Below are positions 5,632 to 13,823 of a stretch of 29,060 nucleotides of DNA, one piece after another. The notes beneath the pieces were generated by a model. The model made no database searches, had not been told where the DNA came from, and saw only the letters and a program-made list of their open reading frames with translations. The stretch covers positions 1 through 29,060 of the forward strand of contig DASREL010000058.1 of assembly GCA_035652075.1 (NCBI GenBank), read 5' to 3'. A program made the position numbers and the translations under genes. The number at the start of each line of letters is the position of its first letter. Positions within the stretch are counted from its first letter, which is position 1. This DNA is from Gp6-AA45 sp035652075 (GTDB taxonomy: Bacteria; Acidobacteriota; Vicinamibacteria; Vicinamibacterales; CAVVIG01).

Positions 5632-8589
5632 ATGAACTGTAAGATCGGTAAGCGCGCCACCTGGCTTCTGGGCGTTCTGATCGTTCTGGGCTTCGCATCC
5701 ATGGCATCGGCGCAGGTCTTTACCGGCCGAATCGATGTCACGGTCGAAGATTCCACAGGCGGTCGGTTGCCCGGTGTCAGCGTGGATCTCAGCGGCCCAG
5801 TCTCTCAGACACAAGTGAGCGACGCACAGGGCGAGGCGCACTTCCTGAATCTGCCTGTGGGCACGTATTCAGTGAAGGCCTCAATCCAGGGGTTCAACCC
5901 GTACACGAACAACCAGGTCGTCGTCGCGACCGGCGCGGCGACTCCGCTCGCGGTCCGGCTCGGCGTGGCTGGCACGGCTGAAACGGTGAACGTCACCGCC
6001 GCAACGCCGATCATCGACGTCAAGCGCGAGACGACGACCACGAACGTCACGCTCGAGGAACTGCAGAACATCCCGAGCGCGCGCGACCCGTGGGTCGTCA
6101 TGCAGACCGTTCCGACGATCTACGTCGACCGCGTCAACGTCGGCGGATCGGAATCGGGCCAGCAGTCGAACTACATCGGCAAGGGCTCGGTCGGCACCGA
6201 TAACACGTGGAACATCGACGGCGTGCCGGTCACCGACATGGGCGCCACCGGTTCGACGCCGACGTACTACGACTTCGACATGTTCCAGGAAATGTCGATC
6301 ACGACTGGCGGCGCGAGCGCGCAGAACCCGACGCCGGGCGTGCAGTTGAACCTCGTGCTCAAGAAGGGGAGCAACACGCCGCACGGCAACGCGCGGTACT
6401 ACTTCGAGAACGAGAAACTGCAGGGCAACAACATGTCCGCAGCCCTCGCGCAGCAGTTGGACGCACAGACGTTTGCCAATTCCGGGCAGCATGTCAGCGC
6501 TCCCTGCGTCGCGAGCAACTTCACCGAGCACTGCGGCAACCGCACCGACTCGTACAAGGATTACGGCTTCGACCTCGGCGGTCCCATCCTGAAGGACAAG
6601 CTGTGGGCGTGGGGCACGATCGGCAAGACCAACCCCCGCATCCTCACGCTGACGGGCACGCCGGACGAGACGATCCTGAAGAACTACGCGTTCAAGGCTG
6701 ACGGTCAGCTCAACGCGAACGTCCGCGGCAACTTCACCTTCTTCGAAGGCAACAAGGAGAAGTTCGGACGCGGCGCGAGCCCGGTGCATCCGGCGGAAAC
6801 GACCTGGGATCAGACCGGCCCGACGAAGCTGTTCAAGGGTGAAGGTAACTTCGTCGTTGGCCAGAATCTCTTCGTTGCGGCGCGGTATGCGTACATCTCG
6901 GGCGGGTTCACGCTGTCGCCAGAAGGCGGCCTCGACAAGTCGTTCTATAAGGACGACGCGGGCGTCTGGCACAACTCGTACTACTTCTACACGACGACGC
7001 GGCCGCAGTACTTCGGCGGCGCGGACGCGAGCTACTTCGCCGGCAAACACGAAGTGAAGTTCGGCTTCTCTTACCGCCGCACACCGGTCGATTCGCTCTC
7101 GCAGGTGACGGGCAACAAGACGATCACCTACTGGGCGGGTTACCCGAGCATGGGCGGCGCGGTGCAGTACGACTACGTCCAGAGCACGGTCGGAAAGTAC
7201 GCGCAGGGTTACGTCACCGATACGATCTCGTTGAATCGGCTGACGGTGACCGCTGGCGTCCGCTTCGACCATCAGACGTCGTCGAACCTCGCGACATCGG
7301 TGCCGGCGGTTGCGGCGTATTCGAAGTTCCTGCCGGCCGTCAACGTGCCGGCAGCGGACAACGTCTACGACTTCAACAACGTCACGCCTCGTGTTGGCTT
7401 GACGTACTCGCTCGACGAGTCGCGCAAGACGGTCGCGCGCGCCAGCTACGCGATGTTTGCGTCACAGCTGCCGGGCAACCAGGCGTCGTTCACGTCGCCG
7501 ATTCAGCCGTACACGTACGTCTACTATTCCGGCGTCGACCTGCAGTCGAACGGGAAACCGTGCGTCACCGTGGGCGTGAACGGCTGCAACGGCATCCTCG
7601 ATCCGAACGAAGTCAACATCAACAGCCCGGACTTCGGGAACATCGTCGACTTGAGCAAACCCGGTGTGCTGGTGTCGCAGAACAAGGTCAGTGATATTTC
7701 GGCGCCGCGTACGCAGGAATTCATGGCCGGCATCGATCGCGAATTGATGCCGAACTTCGGTTTCAGCGCGACGCTGACGTATCGCTACATCAATAACGTG
7801 CTGTGGAACCCGCCGAACGGCGTGACGAGCTACAAGCAGACGGGCACGTTCACCGGCACCTTTGCCAACGTGGGTACGGTCAGCGTGCCGTATTACGCCG
7901 CGGTCGGTGCGACAGGTGGTTTCAACGCCCAGAACCGCCCCGACTATCACCAGCGGTACCTCGGATTCGAGATGAGCGCCACGAAGCGCATGTCGAATCA
8001 CTGGATGGGGCGCCTCGGCTTCGCGTCGACGAGCTGGAACGAGTACTTCGATGCGCCGGACGCGATCGCCGATCCGACGCGTGCGCCGTACTCGAGCGGC
8101 GAGTTCGCGAACCTCACGCTGGCCGGTCCGCTGCAGAACGGCGGTCCAGTGGTTGTCCGCTCGGCGGGCAGCGGCAAGAGCAGCATCTACCTGCTGCCGC
8201 CGAAGTTCCAGCTCACGGCCAACGGTCTCTACCAGGGCCCGTGGGGCATCGACTTCGGTGCGAACCTCGTCACGCGTCAGGGGTACGGCGAGCCGTTCTA
8301 CCGCGACCGCGTGGCGACCGGCGACCCGATCACGAACCGCAAAACGCTGCTCCTGACGAACGCGGTTGATCAGTTCCGCCTCGACCCCGTGACGTCGTTG
8401 GACATCCGACTCGAGAAGATGTTCAAGTTCGGGACGAGCAGTGCGGCATTCGACTTCGACGTGTTCAACGTAACGAACTCCGCGACGATTCTGGGCTACC
8501 AGTACAACGCGCGAGTCACGTCGTACAACACGGTGCAGGAGATCATGAATCCCCGCATCGCGCGTCTCGGCGTGCGCTTCTTCTTCTAA
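5632..8589 (+). CDS. Oar-like TonB-dependent outer-membrane receptor
   Basis: The 985-residue product has a signal peptide (MNCKIGKRATWLLGVLIVLG... ending SMASAQ), a carboxypeptidase-regulatory/CnaB-like domain (about residues 29-115, with RLPGVSVDLSGP and YSVKASIQGFNPY), a plug domain (NTWNIDGVPVTDMGATGSTP, FDMFQEMSITTGGASA) and a long beta-barrel ending in RLGVRFFF, the C-terminal aromatic signature recognised by the BAM machinery. This architecture matches the Oar-like receptors expanded in Acidobacteriota, thought to import large substrates, possibly glycans or peptides, by TonB energy. GVNGCNGILDPNE resembles a calcium-binding loop in the barrel. The ATG at 5632 is chosen because AGAGGAGGAG (5615-5624) is a strong Shine-Dalgarno 7 nt upstream and the signal peptide begins here; the frame is open further upstream to 5512. 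A terminator hairpin follows the gene. Confidence 0.93.
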   Translation: MNCKIGKRATWLLGVLIVLGFASMASAQVFTGRIDVTVEDSTGGRLPGVSVDLSGPVSQTQVSDAQGEAHFLNLPVGTYSVKASIQGFNPYTNNQVVVATGAATPLAVRLGVAGTAETVNVTAATPIIDVKRETTTTNVTLEELQNIPSARDPWVVMQTVPTIYVDRVNVGGSESGQQSNYIGKGSVGTDNTWNIDGVPVTDMGATGSTPTYYDFDMFQEMSITTGGASAQNPTPGVQLNLVLKKGSNTPHGNARYYFENEKLQGNNMSAALAQQLDAQTFANSGQHVSAPCVASNFTEHCGNRTDSYKDYGFDLGGPILKDKLWAWGTIGKTNPRILTLTGTPDETILKNYAFKADGQLNANVRGNFTFFEGNKEKFGRGASPVHPAETTWDQTGPTKLFKGEGNFVVGQNLFVAARYAYISGGFTLSPEGGLDKSFYKDDAGVWHNSYYFYTTTRPQYFGGADASYFAGKHEVKFGFSYRRTPVDSLSQVTGNKTITYWAGYPSMGGAVQYDYVQSTVGKYAQGYVTDTISLNRLTVTAGVRFDHQTSSNLATSVPAVAAYSKFLPAVNVPAADNVYDFNNVTPRVGLTYSLDESRKTVARASYAMFASQLPGNQASFTSPIQPYTYVYYSGVDLQSNGKPCVTVGVNGCNGILDPNEVNINSPDFGNIVDLSKPGVLVSQNKVSDISAPRTQEFMAGIDRELMPNFGFSATLTYRYINNVLWNPPNGVTSYKQTGTFTGTFANVGTVSVPYYAAVGATGGFNAQNRPDYHQRYLGFEMSATKRMSNHWMGRLGFASTSWNEYFDAPDAIADPTRAPYSSGEFANLTLAGPLQNGGPVVVRSAGSGKSSIYLLPPKFQLTANGLYQGPWGIDFGANLVTRQGYGEPFYRDRVATGDPITNRKTLLLTNAVDQFRLDPVTSLDIRLEKMFKFGTSSAAFDFDVFNVTNSATILGYQYNARVTSYNTVQEIMNPRIARLGVRFFF

Positions 8590-8606
8590 AAACCGCTGCC
8601 GCTACT

Positions 8607-8664
8607 GGCGGCTGGCTACTGGCGAGCTGGGCAACCAGCCGCCAGCAGCCAGTCGCCTTTTTTT
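8607..8664 (+). terminator. Intrinsic terminator built from heptamer repeats
   Basis: Two arms of about 23 nt (8607-8630 and 8635-8657) pair with few mismatches around a GCAA loop and are followed by seven T (8658-8664). It lies 18 nt after the receptor stop codon. Each arm consists of 7-bp units (CTGGCGG, CTGGCTA, CTGGCGA; CCAGCCG, CCAGCAG, CCAGTCG), so the hairpin seems to have formed from an inverted pair of heptamer arrays. Confidence 0.8.
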
Positions 8665-8667
8665 ATG

Positions 8668-8673
8668 TACGAT
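8668..8673 (+). promoter_or_regulatory. -10 element, leaderless start of TPR gene
   Basis: TACGAT ends exactly 6 nt before the ATG at 8680 and sits just after the terminator T-tract. No Shine-Dalgarno sequence is seen. Confidence 0.5.
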
Positions 8674-8679
8674 CGACAT

Positions 8680-9597
8680 ATGAGAACGACACGCACCTCG
8701 ACCATTTGCGTCGGCATCATCCTGTTTCTCGCGTCCGCCGTCTCCGCGCAGGATTGGCGCGGCATGGGTCGGCTTGCCGGAAAGGTCGTCGACGAAACCG
8801 GCGCGCCGATCGAAGGCGTGACCGTGAAGGGCGTCCGCGGCGAATCGAACGGCGGACCGATCGTCAAGACGAACAAGAAGGGTGAGTGGGTGCTCGCCGG
8901 CATCAACGGCGGCGCCTGGAATCTCGACTTCGACAAGCCGGGATACGAGCCGGTCAAGAAGTCGGCCGCGTTCCAGGAGCACGATTCGAATCCGGCGATG
9001 ACGGTGACGATGAAGAAGGCCGCGGTCGATCCGAACGTGCAGATTCGCGCCGACCTCGAGAAGGCGGCCGATCTCGTCAAGCAGCAGAAGTTCGCCGACG
9101 CGCGCGCGATCTATCAGAACATCCTCGCGCAGCATCCCGACGCGTACCAGATCGAGCCCTATATCGCGCGGACGTACTACGCCGAACATCAGCTCGATCC
9201 CGCGATCGAACACCTGAAGATCGCGGCGGCCAAGGATCCGAACAACGTCGAGATCAAACTGCTGCTCGCGACCGTCTTGAACGAGAAGGGCAGCACCGAC
9301 GACGCGCGGCAGATTCTCGCCTCGATCGACGAATCGAAGGTGACCGACCCGGCGACGTTCGTCAACGCGGGCATCGGCCTGATCAATCAGAAGAAGCCGG
9401 AAGACGCGCTCACGTGGTTCGACAAAGCGATCGCCCGCTTCCCGCAGTCAGCGGACGCGTACTATTACCGCGGGATCACGCAACTGCAGCTTGGCAAGAA
9501 CGACGCCGCGAAGGCGGACCTCGAGAAGTTCGTCGCCATGGCGCCGAATGCGCCGGAAGCGGCGACGGCGAAAGGGATTCTCGAGAAGCTAAAATAG
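8680..9597 (+). CDS. Secreted carboxypeptidase-regulatory/TPR protein
   Basis: The 305-residue protein begins with a signal peptide (MRTTRTSTICVGIILFLASAVSAQ), then a carboxypeptidase-regulatory-like beta-sandwich (GRLAGKVVDETGAPIEGVTVKG, NKKGEWVLAGINGGAWNLDF, GYEPVKK) and four or more TPR repeats (ADARAIYQNILAQHPD, YAEHQLDPAIEHLKIAAAKDP, DALTWFDKAIARFP, LGKNDAAKADLEKFVAMAP). It is most likely a periplasmic scaffold or cell-surface protein without catalysis. A paralogue of the same order lies at 23448-24395 at the head of the sulfatase-like run. The ATG at 8680 is preferred over an in-frame ATG at 8665 because it starts the signal peptide and follows a TACGAT box. It is followed 4 nt later by the glycosyltransferase gene. 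Confidence 0.85.
   Translation: MRTTRTSTICVGIILFLASAVSAQDWRGMGRLAGKVVDETGAPIEGVTVKGVRGESNGGPIVKTNKKGEWVLAGINGGAWNLDFDKPGYEPVKKSAAFQEHDSNPAMTVTMKKAAVDPNVQIRADLEKAADLVKQQKFADARAIYQNILAQHPDAYQIEPYIARTYYAEHQLDPAIEHLKIAAAKDPNNVEIKLLLATVLNEKGSTDDARQILASIDESKVTDPATFVNAGIGLINQKKPEDALTWFDKAIARFPQSADAYYYRGITQLQLGKNDAAKADLEKFVAMAPNAPEAATAKGILEKLK
9590..9595 (+). promoter_or_regulatory. Possible internal -10 for glycosyltransferase gene
   Basis: TAAAAT overlaps the stop codon of the upstream TPR gene and ends exactly 6 nt before a CTG at 9602. The spacing is the same as at the other leaderless starts in this window. Confidence 0.35.
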
Positions 9598-9601
9598 CCG
9601 C

Positions 9602-11455
9602 CTGTCGAAACGCACCGTCCTCATCGTTTTTGTCGCCGCGCTCGCGGTGCGGCTCCTCGTCGCATCGCAGTTGTGGGATCTGCCGCTCGTCCGCACGCCG
9701 AAGCTCGATTCCGCCGAATATCTCTCCTGGGCTCGACGTCTGGCTGCAGGCGACTTCACCTGGCCCATCGTCTCGCCGCACGGACCCGGATATCCATTCT
9801 TTCTGGCGGCGCTGCTGGCGATCGGGTCCGGCTCGCTGAAGTTCGCGATCGCGTGTCAGGCGGTGCTCGGCGCCGTCACCGCGACGCTCGTGTCGCTGAT
9901 CACGCGCCGCTGGTTCGACGATCGCGCCGCCCTGATCGGCGGCCTCGCGTACGCGCTGTACGCCCCGGTCGTGTTCGTCGAAACGTCGATCCTGTCCGAA
10001 GGCCTGCTGCTGTTCCTGCTCGTCGCCGCGCTGTGGGCAGCCCTGAAGGGCTGCGCTACAACAAGCCCGACGTCGGCACGCGTGAAGGGCCGCGCGACAA
10101 CCGGTCGCGGCGCGGGCCTTCAGGCCTGCCTCGCCGGTGTGTGCCTTGGCCTCGCGACGCTCGTCCGCCCGACGGCGATCGTGTTCGCGATCGCGCTCGC
10201 CATCGCTCGACGCCGACACGTGGTGCCGCTCGCGCTCGCGTTTGCCGTCGTCGTCACGCCGGCGTTGATCGTCAACTGGTCGATCTCGCACAGCTTGAGC
10301 ATCCAGGGTTACGGCGGCGTGAACGTCTACATTGGCGACTCGCCGCTGCACGACGGCCGCGCGACGTTCCGTCTCGGTCGAGGGTGGGACGCGCTGAACG
10401 CCGAAGCGGCGCGCGCCGGCATCACCGATCCCAGCCAGCAGGATCGCTTTTACATCGCGAAGACGCTGACTGAAATCGGTCACCATCCGCTCGCATTCGT
10501 CCGCCTCGTCGCGTCGAAGGCGTTGTGGCTGGTGCAGAGCGAGGAAGTCCGCGACAGCCACAGCTTCTATTTCTTCGCGGATCAATCATGGCTGCTGCGT
10601 ATCCTGCCGCGATGGGCGATGCTCTTTCCGCTCGCGTGCATCGGTCTGTGGACGGCGGTGTCGCGACGGCTCGAGGCGATCGATCTGTTTGCGTTTGCAA
10701 TCGCGGGGGTCGTCACGACCGTCTTTCTCGTCGTCGGTACGCGGTATCGGATGCCGCTCGTGCCGGTGATGGCCGTGCTCGCGGGCGCCGGCGTGGACGC
10801 GCTGCTCGCTCGCCGGCAGCTCTCGACAGTGATCCCGATTGGTGTCGCGGCGGTCGTCGTCAGCTACGTCCTCCACGATCCGCGAAACACGAACGTCGCC
10901 GAGGAGTGGGCGTTTACCGGCAGCGCACTCGTGTCCGAACACGATCTGCCGGCGGCGACGACGGCGTATCAGCAGGCGCTGCAGCTGGATCCGCAGAGCA
11001 GCCTGGCGTGGGATGGCCTTGGGCTCGCGCAGTACGACGCTGGGACGCTGACCGACGCGCGGCAGTCGCTCTCGCGCGCGCTGGCGATCGATCGTGACAA
11101 CGGCCGCGCCGAATATCACGCAGGTCTCGTCGATGAGCGAGAGCAGAAGTTTGCCGATGCCGTCGGACACTACCGCCGCGCGGCCGATCTCAGTCCGTAC
11201 GACGCCGAGGTGCTGCAGCGGCTCGCGACGGTGCTCGGCATGTCTGGCCGATCTGCGGATGCGCGAATCGCGATGCAGCGCTCGCTCGACCTCGACCCAA
11301 TGAACGGCGAAGCCTGGCTCGACCTGTGCCTGCTGCAACTCGATCTCGGCGATCGCCAGGCGGCATCGGTGTCGTTTCAGCGCGCCGCCGAACTTCGCGC
11401 CAACCCGCAGAAACTCGCGTTTGCGTCGCGCGCGCTCACTGCTTCAGGAAAGTAA
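9602..11455 (+). CDS. Membrane glycosyltransferase (GT39/ArnT-like) with C-terminal TPRs
   Basis: The product is a multi-pass membrane protein of the polyprenyl-phosphate-sugar-dependent type. TM1 (TVLIVFVAALAVRLLVAS) is followed by the periplasmic loop LDSAEYLSWARRLAAGDF with acidic residues typical of catalysis in this family, then further TM segments, LATLVRPTAIVFAIALAIA, and VVGTRYRMPLVPVMAVLAGAG. About 150 C-terminal residues form TPRs (AATTAYQQALQLDPQSSLAW and more). No ATG, GTG or TTG precedes TM1; the first GTG (9647) would cut TM1 in half. A CTG at 9602, 6 nt after TAAAAT, gives 617 residues and a complete TM1, so an unusual CTG start is proposed; with GTG the protein has 602 residues. 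An insert of about 32 residues encoded by palindromic repeats sits between two TM segments. It probably transfers a sugar to a lipid or protein at the outer face of the inner membrane. Confidence 0.85.
   Translation: MSKRTVLIVFVAALAVRLLVASQLWDLPLVRTPKLDSAEYLSWARRLAAGDFTWPIVSPHGPGYPFFLAALLAIGSGSLKFAIACQAVLGAVTATLVSLITRRWFDDRAALIGGLAYALYAPVVFVETSILSEGLLLFLLVAALWAALKGCATTSPTSARVKGRATTGRGAGLQACLAGVCLGLATLVRPTAIVFAIALAIARRRHVVPLALAFAVVVTPALIVNWSISHSLSIQGYGGVNVYIGDSPLHDGRATFRLGRGWDALNAEAARAGITDPSQQDRFYIAKTLTEIGHHPLAFVRLVASKALWLVQSEEVRDSHSFYFFADQSWLLRILPRWAMLFPLACIGLWTAVSRRLEAIDLFAFAIAGVVTTVFLVVGTRYRMPLVPVMAVLAGAGVDALLARRQLSTVIPIGVAAVVVSYVLHDPRNTNVAEEWAFTGSALVSEHDLPAATTAYQQALQLDPQSSLAWDGLGLAQYDAGTLTDARQSLSRALAIDRDNGRAEYHAGLVDEREQKFADAVGHYRRAADLSPYDAEVLQRLATVLGMSGRSADARIAMQRSLDLDPMNGEAWLDLCLLQLDLGDRQAASVSFQRAAELRANPQKLAFASRALTASGK
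10036..10130 (+). repeat. Three REP-like palindromes in frame inside the glycosyltransferase gene
   Basis: Copy 1 (10036-10059) matches the array unit at 4421 in reverse orientation, with a perfect stem and GCTAC end. Copy 2 (10075-10098) is degenerate but keeps most positions. Copy 3 (10107-10130) faces the other way. All are read through without a stop and encode the loop from ALKGCATT to GLQACLAG between two membrane segments. Opposed palindromes close together resemble composite REP (BIME-like) units. Confidence 0.8.
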
Positions 11456-11780
11456 TCGTCGACGTCACGGACGGCCGGCACGAGTTGGTCTCGATATTCG
11501 TCCCCGACATCGTCGTGGCGGTGGCAATTGTCAGCTGCCCGGCATCGGTCTCGGTGCAGCCGGGGACGCGAAGTGTCGCGAACGACATCGTGCAAATCAG
11601 CACGCCGTTGGTGATCGTGCCCGAGATCGTCCCGTCGACGCCGCCGGCGTAATACAGGTCGGCCGGATCGACGACTCTGACCGAGCCGGTGACCGCGCCG
11701 CTGGTCTGCGTCAACCGCAGCGCGACGTTTGTCGATCCCTTGTCCGAAATCCACGTGCCGGAGATGTCGGCCGTGGTCGT
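11436..11780 (-). pseudogene. Remnant of a secreted beta-sandwich protein, in frame after VWFA/TPR stop
   Basis: Directly after the TAG of the VWFA/TPR gene the same frame continues for 114 residues: TTTADISGTWISDKGS, then LRLTQTSGAVTGSVRV, GTISGTITNGVLICTMSF and a C-terminus VTSTITFLKQ. Repeated Gly-Thr-Ile-Ser/Thr strands and the TLTKQ-like ending are typical of small secreted or lipoprotein beta-sandwich proteins of this phylum, as far as can be recognised by eye. No ATG or GTG start and no signal peptide are present; the first possible start is a TTG at 11714. It is therefore probably a gene remnant whose 5' part was lost, or a domain separated from the VWFA protein by a stop. Its end overlaps the convergent glycosyltransferase gene by 20 bp. 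Confidence 0.5.
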
Positions 11781-13820
11781 CTATGACTTCGGCGTCGACA
11801 TCCAGTTGAGGCGGGTGAGACCGGCTTGCGCCTGTTCGATGAACGGACCGCCGATGGAAATGCAGCGGCGGTAGTTCTCGATCGCGTCGGTGCGATCGTG
11901 TTCGTTCGACACCCAGGTTCGCAGCTGCTGAACGTAGCGGCGCGAACGCACGTACCGCAGTTCCAGCGCGCGGCCGAGATTGAAATACCCCGTCTCGTCC
12001 TGCGGCGCCAGCGCCACCGCCTGTTGGAACGACTTCACCGCATCGTCCATCGCACCGCGCGAGGTCTGGACGACGCCCATCGCGTTGAACACGTCCGGGT
12101 CGCGCGGCCAGCGTTCGCGCGCGCTGCGAAGGATCTTCAACGCCTGATCGTGATCTTTCAGCTGCAAGTAGCTGTCGACGAGGTCGAAGTAGACCGGCTC
12201 GAACTCCGGCGCGGCGAGGCGGACGTCTTCCCACGCACCGGCGGATTCGCGATATTCCTTGAGCGCGTATTCGGACATGCCGAGCGCGTACTTGATCCAC
12301 GGTTCGGGATGCGGCGCCGCCGCCGCGGCTCCGAGGGACGCACGCGCCGTCGCCACATCGCCGCGCTGATACGCCTCCCAGCCCGCGCGCGCGGCTTCGT
12401 CCGCACGTGCATCCTTCAGCAGCAATTCGACATGCTTGCCGGCGTCCGGACGCAGGCGAAGCCCCTGTGCCTGCAGGACGCCGGTAACGACCGGTTCCGC
12501 GCCAGCCGGCGCGATTGGCGCTGGCGTCGGCTCCGCGTCGGTCGACGCTCGAGCGTCGGCTTGCCGGGCCTGAAGCCCCGGCCTACTTTCGTCCGGTCGA
12601 CGCTCGGCTTCCGTGATCGCAACCGCCGGCCGCGGCGTGGCCAGGTAACCGCGCCGCGCGCGAACGGCGAGGCCCGGCCGCTTCGACTTCACCGTCAGCG
12701 AGTGGAACTTGCCGTCCTGCGGCGTCGTGGACCGATAGCCGAGGACGTAGTAGTTGCCCGAGTCGTCGGCAATGCGCTCGATCGCGCGCGCGAAATCGTT
12801 CGTGTTGCGGACGACGAAGCCGCCGGTGTCGACGGCAAGGCTGTTCATCGCGTCGCCGCCAAAATCCATCTGTTGCAGCATGTGCAGGTTTGCGTCCTGA
12901 CTGCCCGGCGCGACGTCGAACACACTGCGCAGCCCACGATCGAGGCCGCGCGCATCGAGGGTGTAGATGCGCGTGTTCGCGCGAGCCGCGAACGTGACGG
13001 CGTCGCGGACCAGCGGCCACGACTCCTCGGCAATGAAGCCTTCGGTCAGGAGCACGACGGTTTTTCGGCCTTCGATCCGTTCGAGGCCAGACATCAACGC
13101 CTTCAGCACCTGAACGGTCCGACTGGTGATCGCCTGCGTGCTCGTCGCCATGTCCATCGACTTCACGTCGACCATCGACTCCACCATGTCCGCACGCATG
13201 TTCGGGTCTTCTTCGAGCGCGCGCCGAATCACTTCGTCGCGGAGGCTCCGATCGTTGTTGACGCGGATGCGAACGGCTTCGATTTCCGACATGCGGGGAA
13301 ACTGCCGTTCCTCCATCACGCGCGATGACTTGGTGGTCGACGGAGTGGCGTTCTTGATCGCCTTGACGAGCTCTTCGCGAACGCTCGTCAGCCGATTGTT
13401 GACGATGCGGCCGTCTACGACGATGCCGCCCATGTCGACGCCGTCGAGGAACTGCTTCTCGAACAGCGTCAGCGCGGCGTCCTTCGTGCGTTTGAATCCG
13501 CTCGTCGACAGATGATCGCTGTCGAACACCACGACGATCGTGCGGTGGCTGCCGCCGCGCTCGGCTGTCGGCACGAACCGATCCGAGCTCGTCGCGTCGC
13601 GCCCTTGCGGCGTCGACAGGAGATGCAGGTAGATCTGATCGACCGACTGCGGCCGGCCGTTGTCCTCGACGATGAAATCGTCGGCGGATAAATCGCTGAC
13701 GAACACACCATTCTTGTCGTGCACGACGACGTCGACTTCGACGACGTCAGTGCCGGTGCGGAACGTCGGCGGCTGCTGGACGAGCAGCGCCGACACGATC
13801 GCGAGAGCGATCGCTTTCAT
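11781..13820 (-). CDS. Secreted VWFA-domain protein with C-terminal TPRs
   Basis: The 679-residue product has a signal peptide (MKAIALAIVSALLVQQ), the N-terminal strand motif of acidobacterial VWFA proteins (FRTGTDVVEVDVVVHDKNGVF, DLSADDFIVEDNGRPQSV), a VWFA core (TIVVVFDSDHLSTSGFKRTK, GRKTVVLLTEGF, NTRIYTLDARGLDRG, SLAVDTGGFVVRNTNDFARAIERI, YYVLGYRS), a variable linker and TPR repeats to the end (DVATARASLGAAAAAPHPEP, HDQALKILRSARERWPRD, AVKSFQQAVALAPQDETGYF). The first MIDAS segment is FDSDHLS, not DxSxS, so it may not bind metal in the classical way. The linker contains SRPGLQARQA encoded by a REP-like palindrome. It starts 3 nt after the upstream propeller gene and belongs to the minus-strand run. 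Likely role: surface or periplasmic protein-protein contact. Confidence 0.87.
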   Translation of the reverse strand: MKAIALAIVSALLVQQPPTFRTGTDVVEVDVVVHDKNGVFVSDLSADDFIVEDNGRPQSVDQIYLHLLSTPQGRDATSSDRFVPTAERGGSHRTIVVVFDSDHLSTSGFKRTKDAALTLFEKQFLDGVDMGGIVVDGRIVNNRLTSVREELVKAIKNATPSTTKSSRVMEERQFPRMSEIEAVRIRVNNDRSLRDEVIRRALEEDPNMRADMVESMVDVKSMDMATSTQAITSRTVQVLKALMSGLERIEGRKTVVLLTEGFIAEESWPLVRDAVTFAARANTRIYTLDARGLDRGLRSVFDVAPGSQDANLHMLQQMDFGGDAMNSLAVDTGGFVVRNTNDFARAIERIADDSGNYYVLGYRSTTPQDGKFHSLTVKSKRPGLAVRARRGYLATPRPAVAITEAERRPDESRPGLQARQADARASTDAEPTPAPIAPAGAEPVVTGVLQAQGLRLRPDAGKHVELLLKDARADEAARAGWEAYQRGDVATARASLGAAAAAPHPEPWIKYALGMSEYALKEYRESAGAWEDVRLAAPEFEPVYFDLVDSYLQLKDHDQALKILRSARERWPRDPDVFNAMGVVQTSRGAMDDAVKSFQQAVALAPQDETGYFNLGRALELRYVRSRRYVQQLRTWVSNEHDRTDAIENYRRCISIGGPFIEQAQAGLTRLNWMSTPKS
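12563..12586 (-). repeat. REP-like palindrome in frame in VWFA/TPR gene
   Basis: Read on the minus strand it has a GTAG head and arms GCCGGGGCT and AGGCCCGGC around TC, with one mismatch. It encodes RPGLQARQA in the linker between the VWFA and TPR parts. The reading frame through the palindrome is the same as that of copy 3 in the glycosyltransferase gene (GLQA in both). Confidence 0.75.
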
Positions 13821-13823
13821 CGA

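Noticed and set aside
11781..11783. Programmed stop read-through or selenocysteine at the VWFA/TPR stop
   Set aside because: The codon is TAG, not TGA, and no supporting structure was noticed. A gene remnant is the simpler reading, although read-through is left open as a test.
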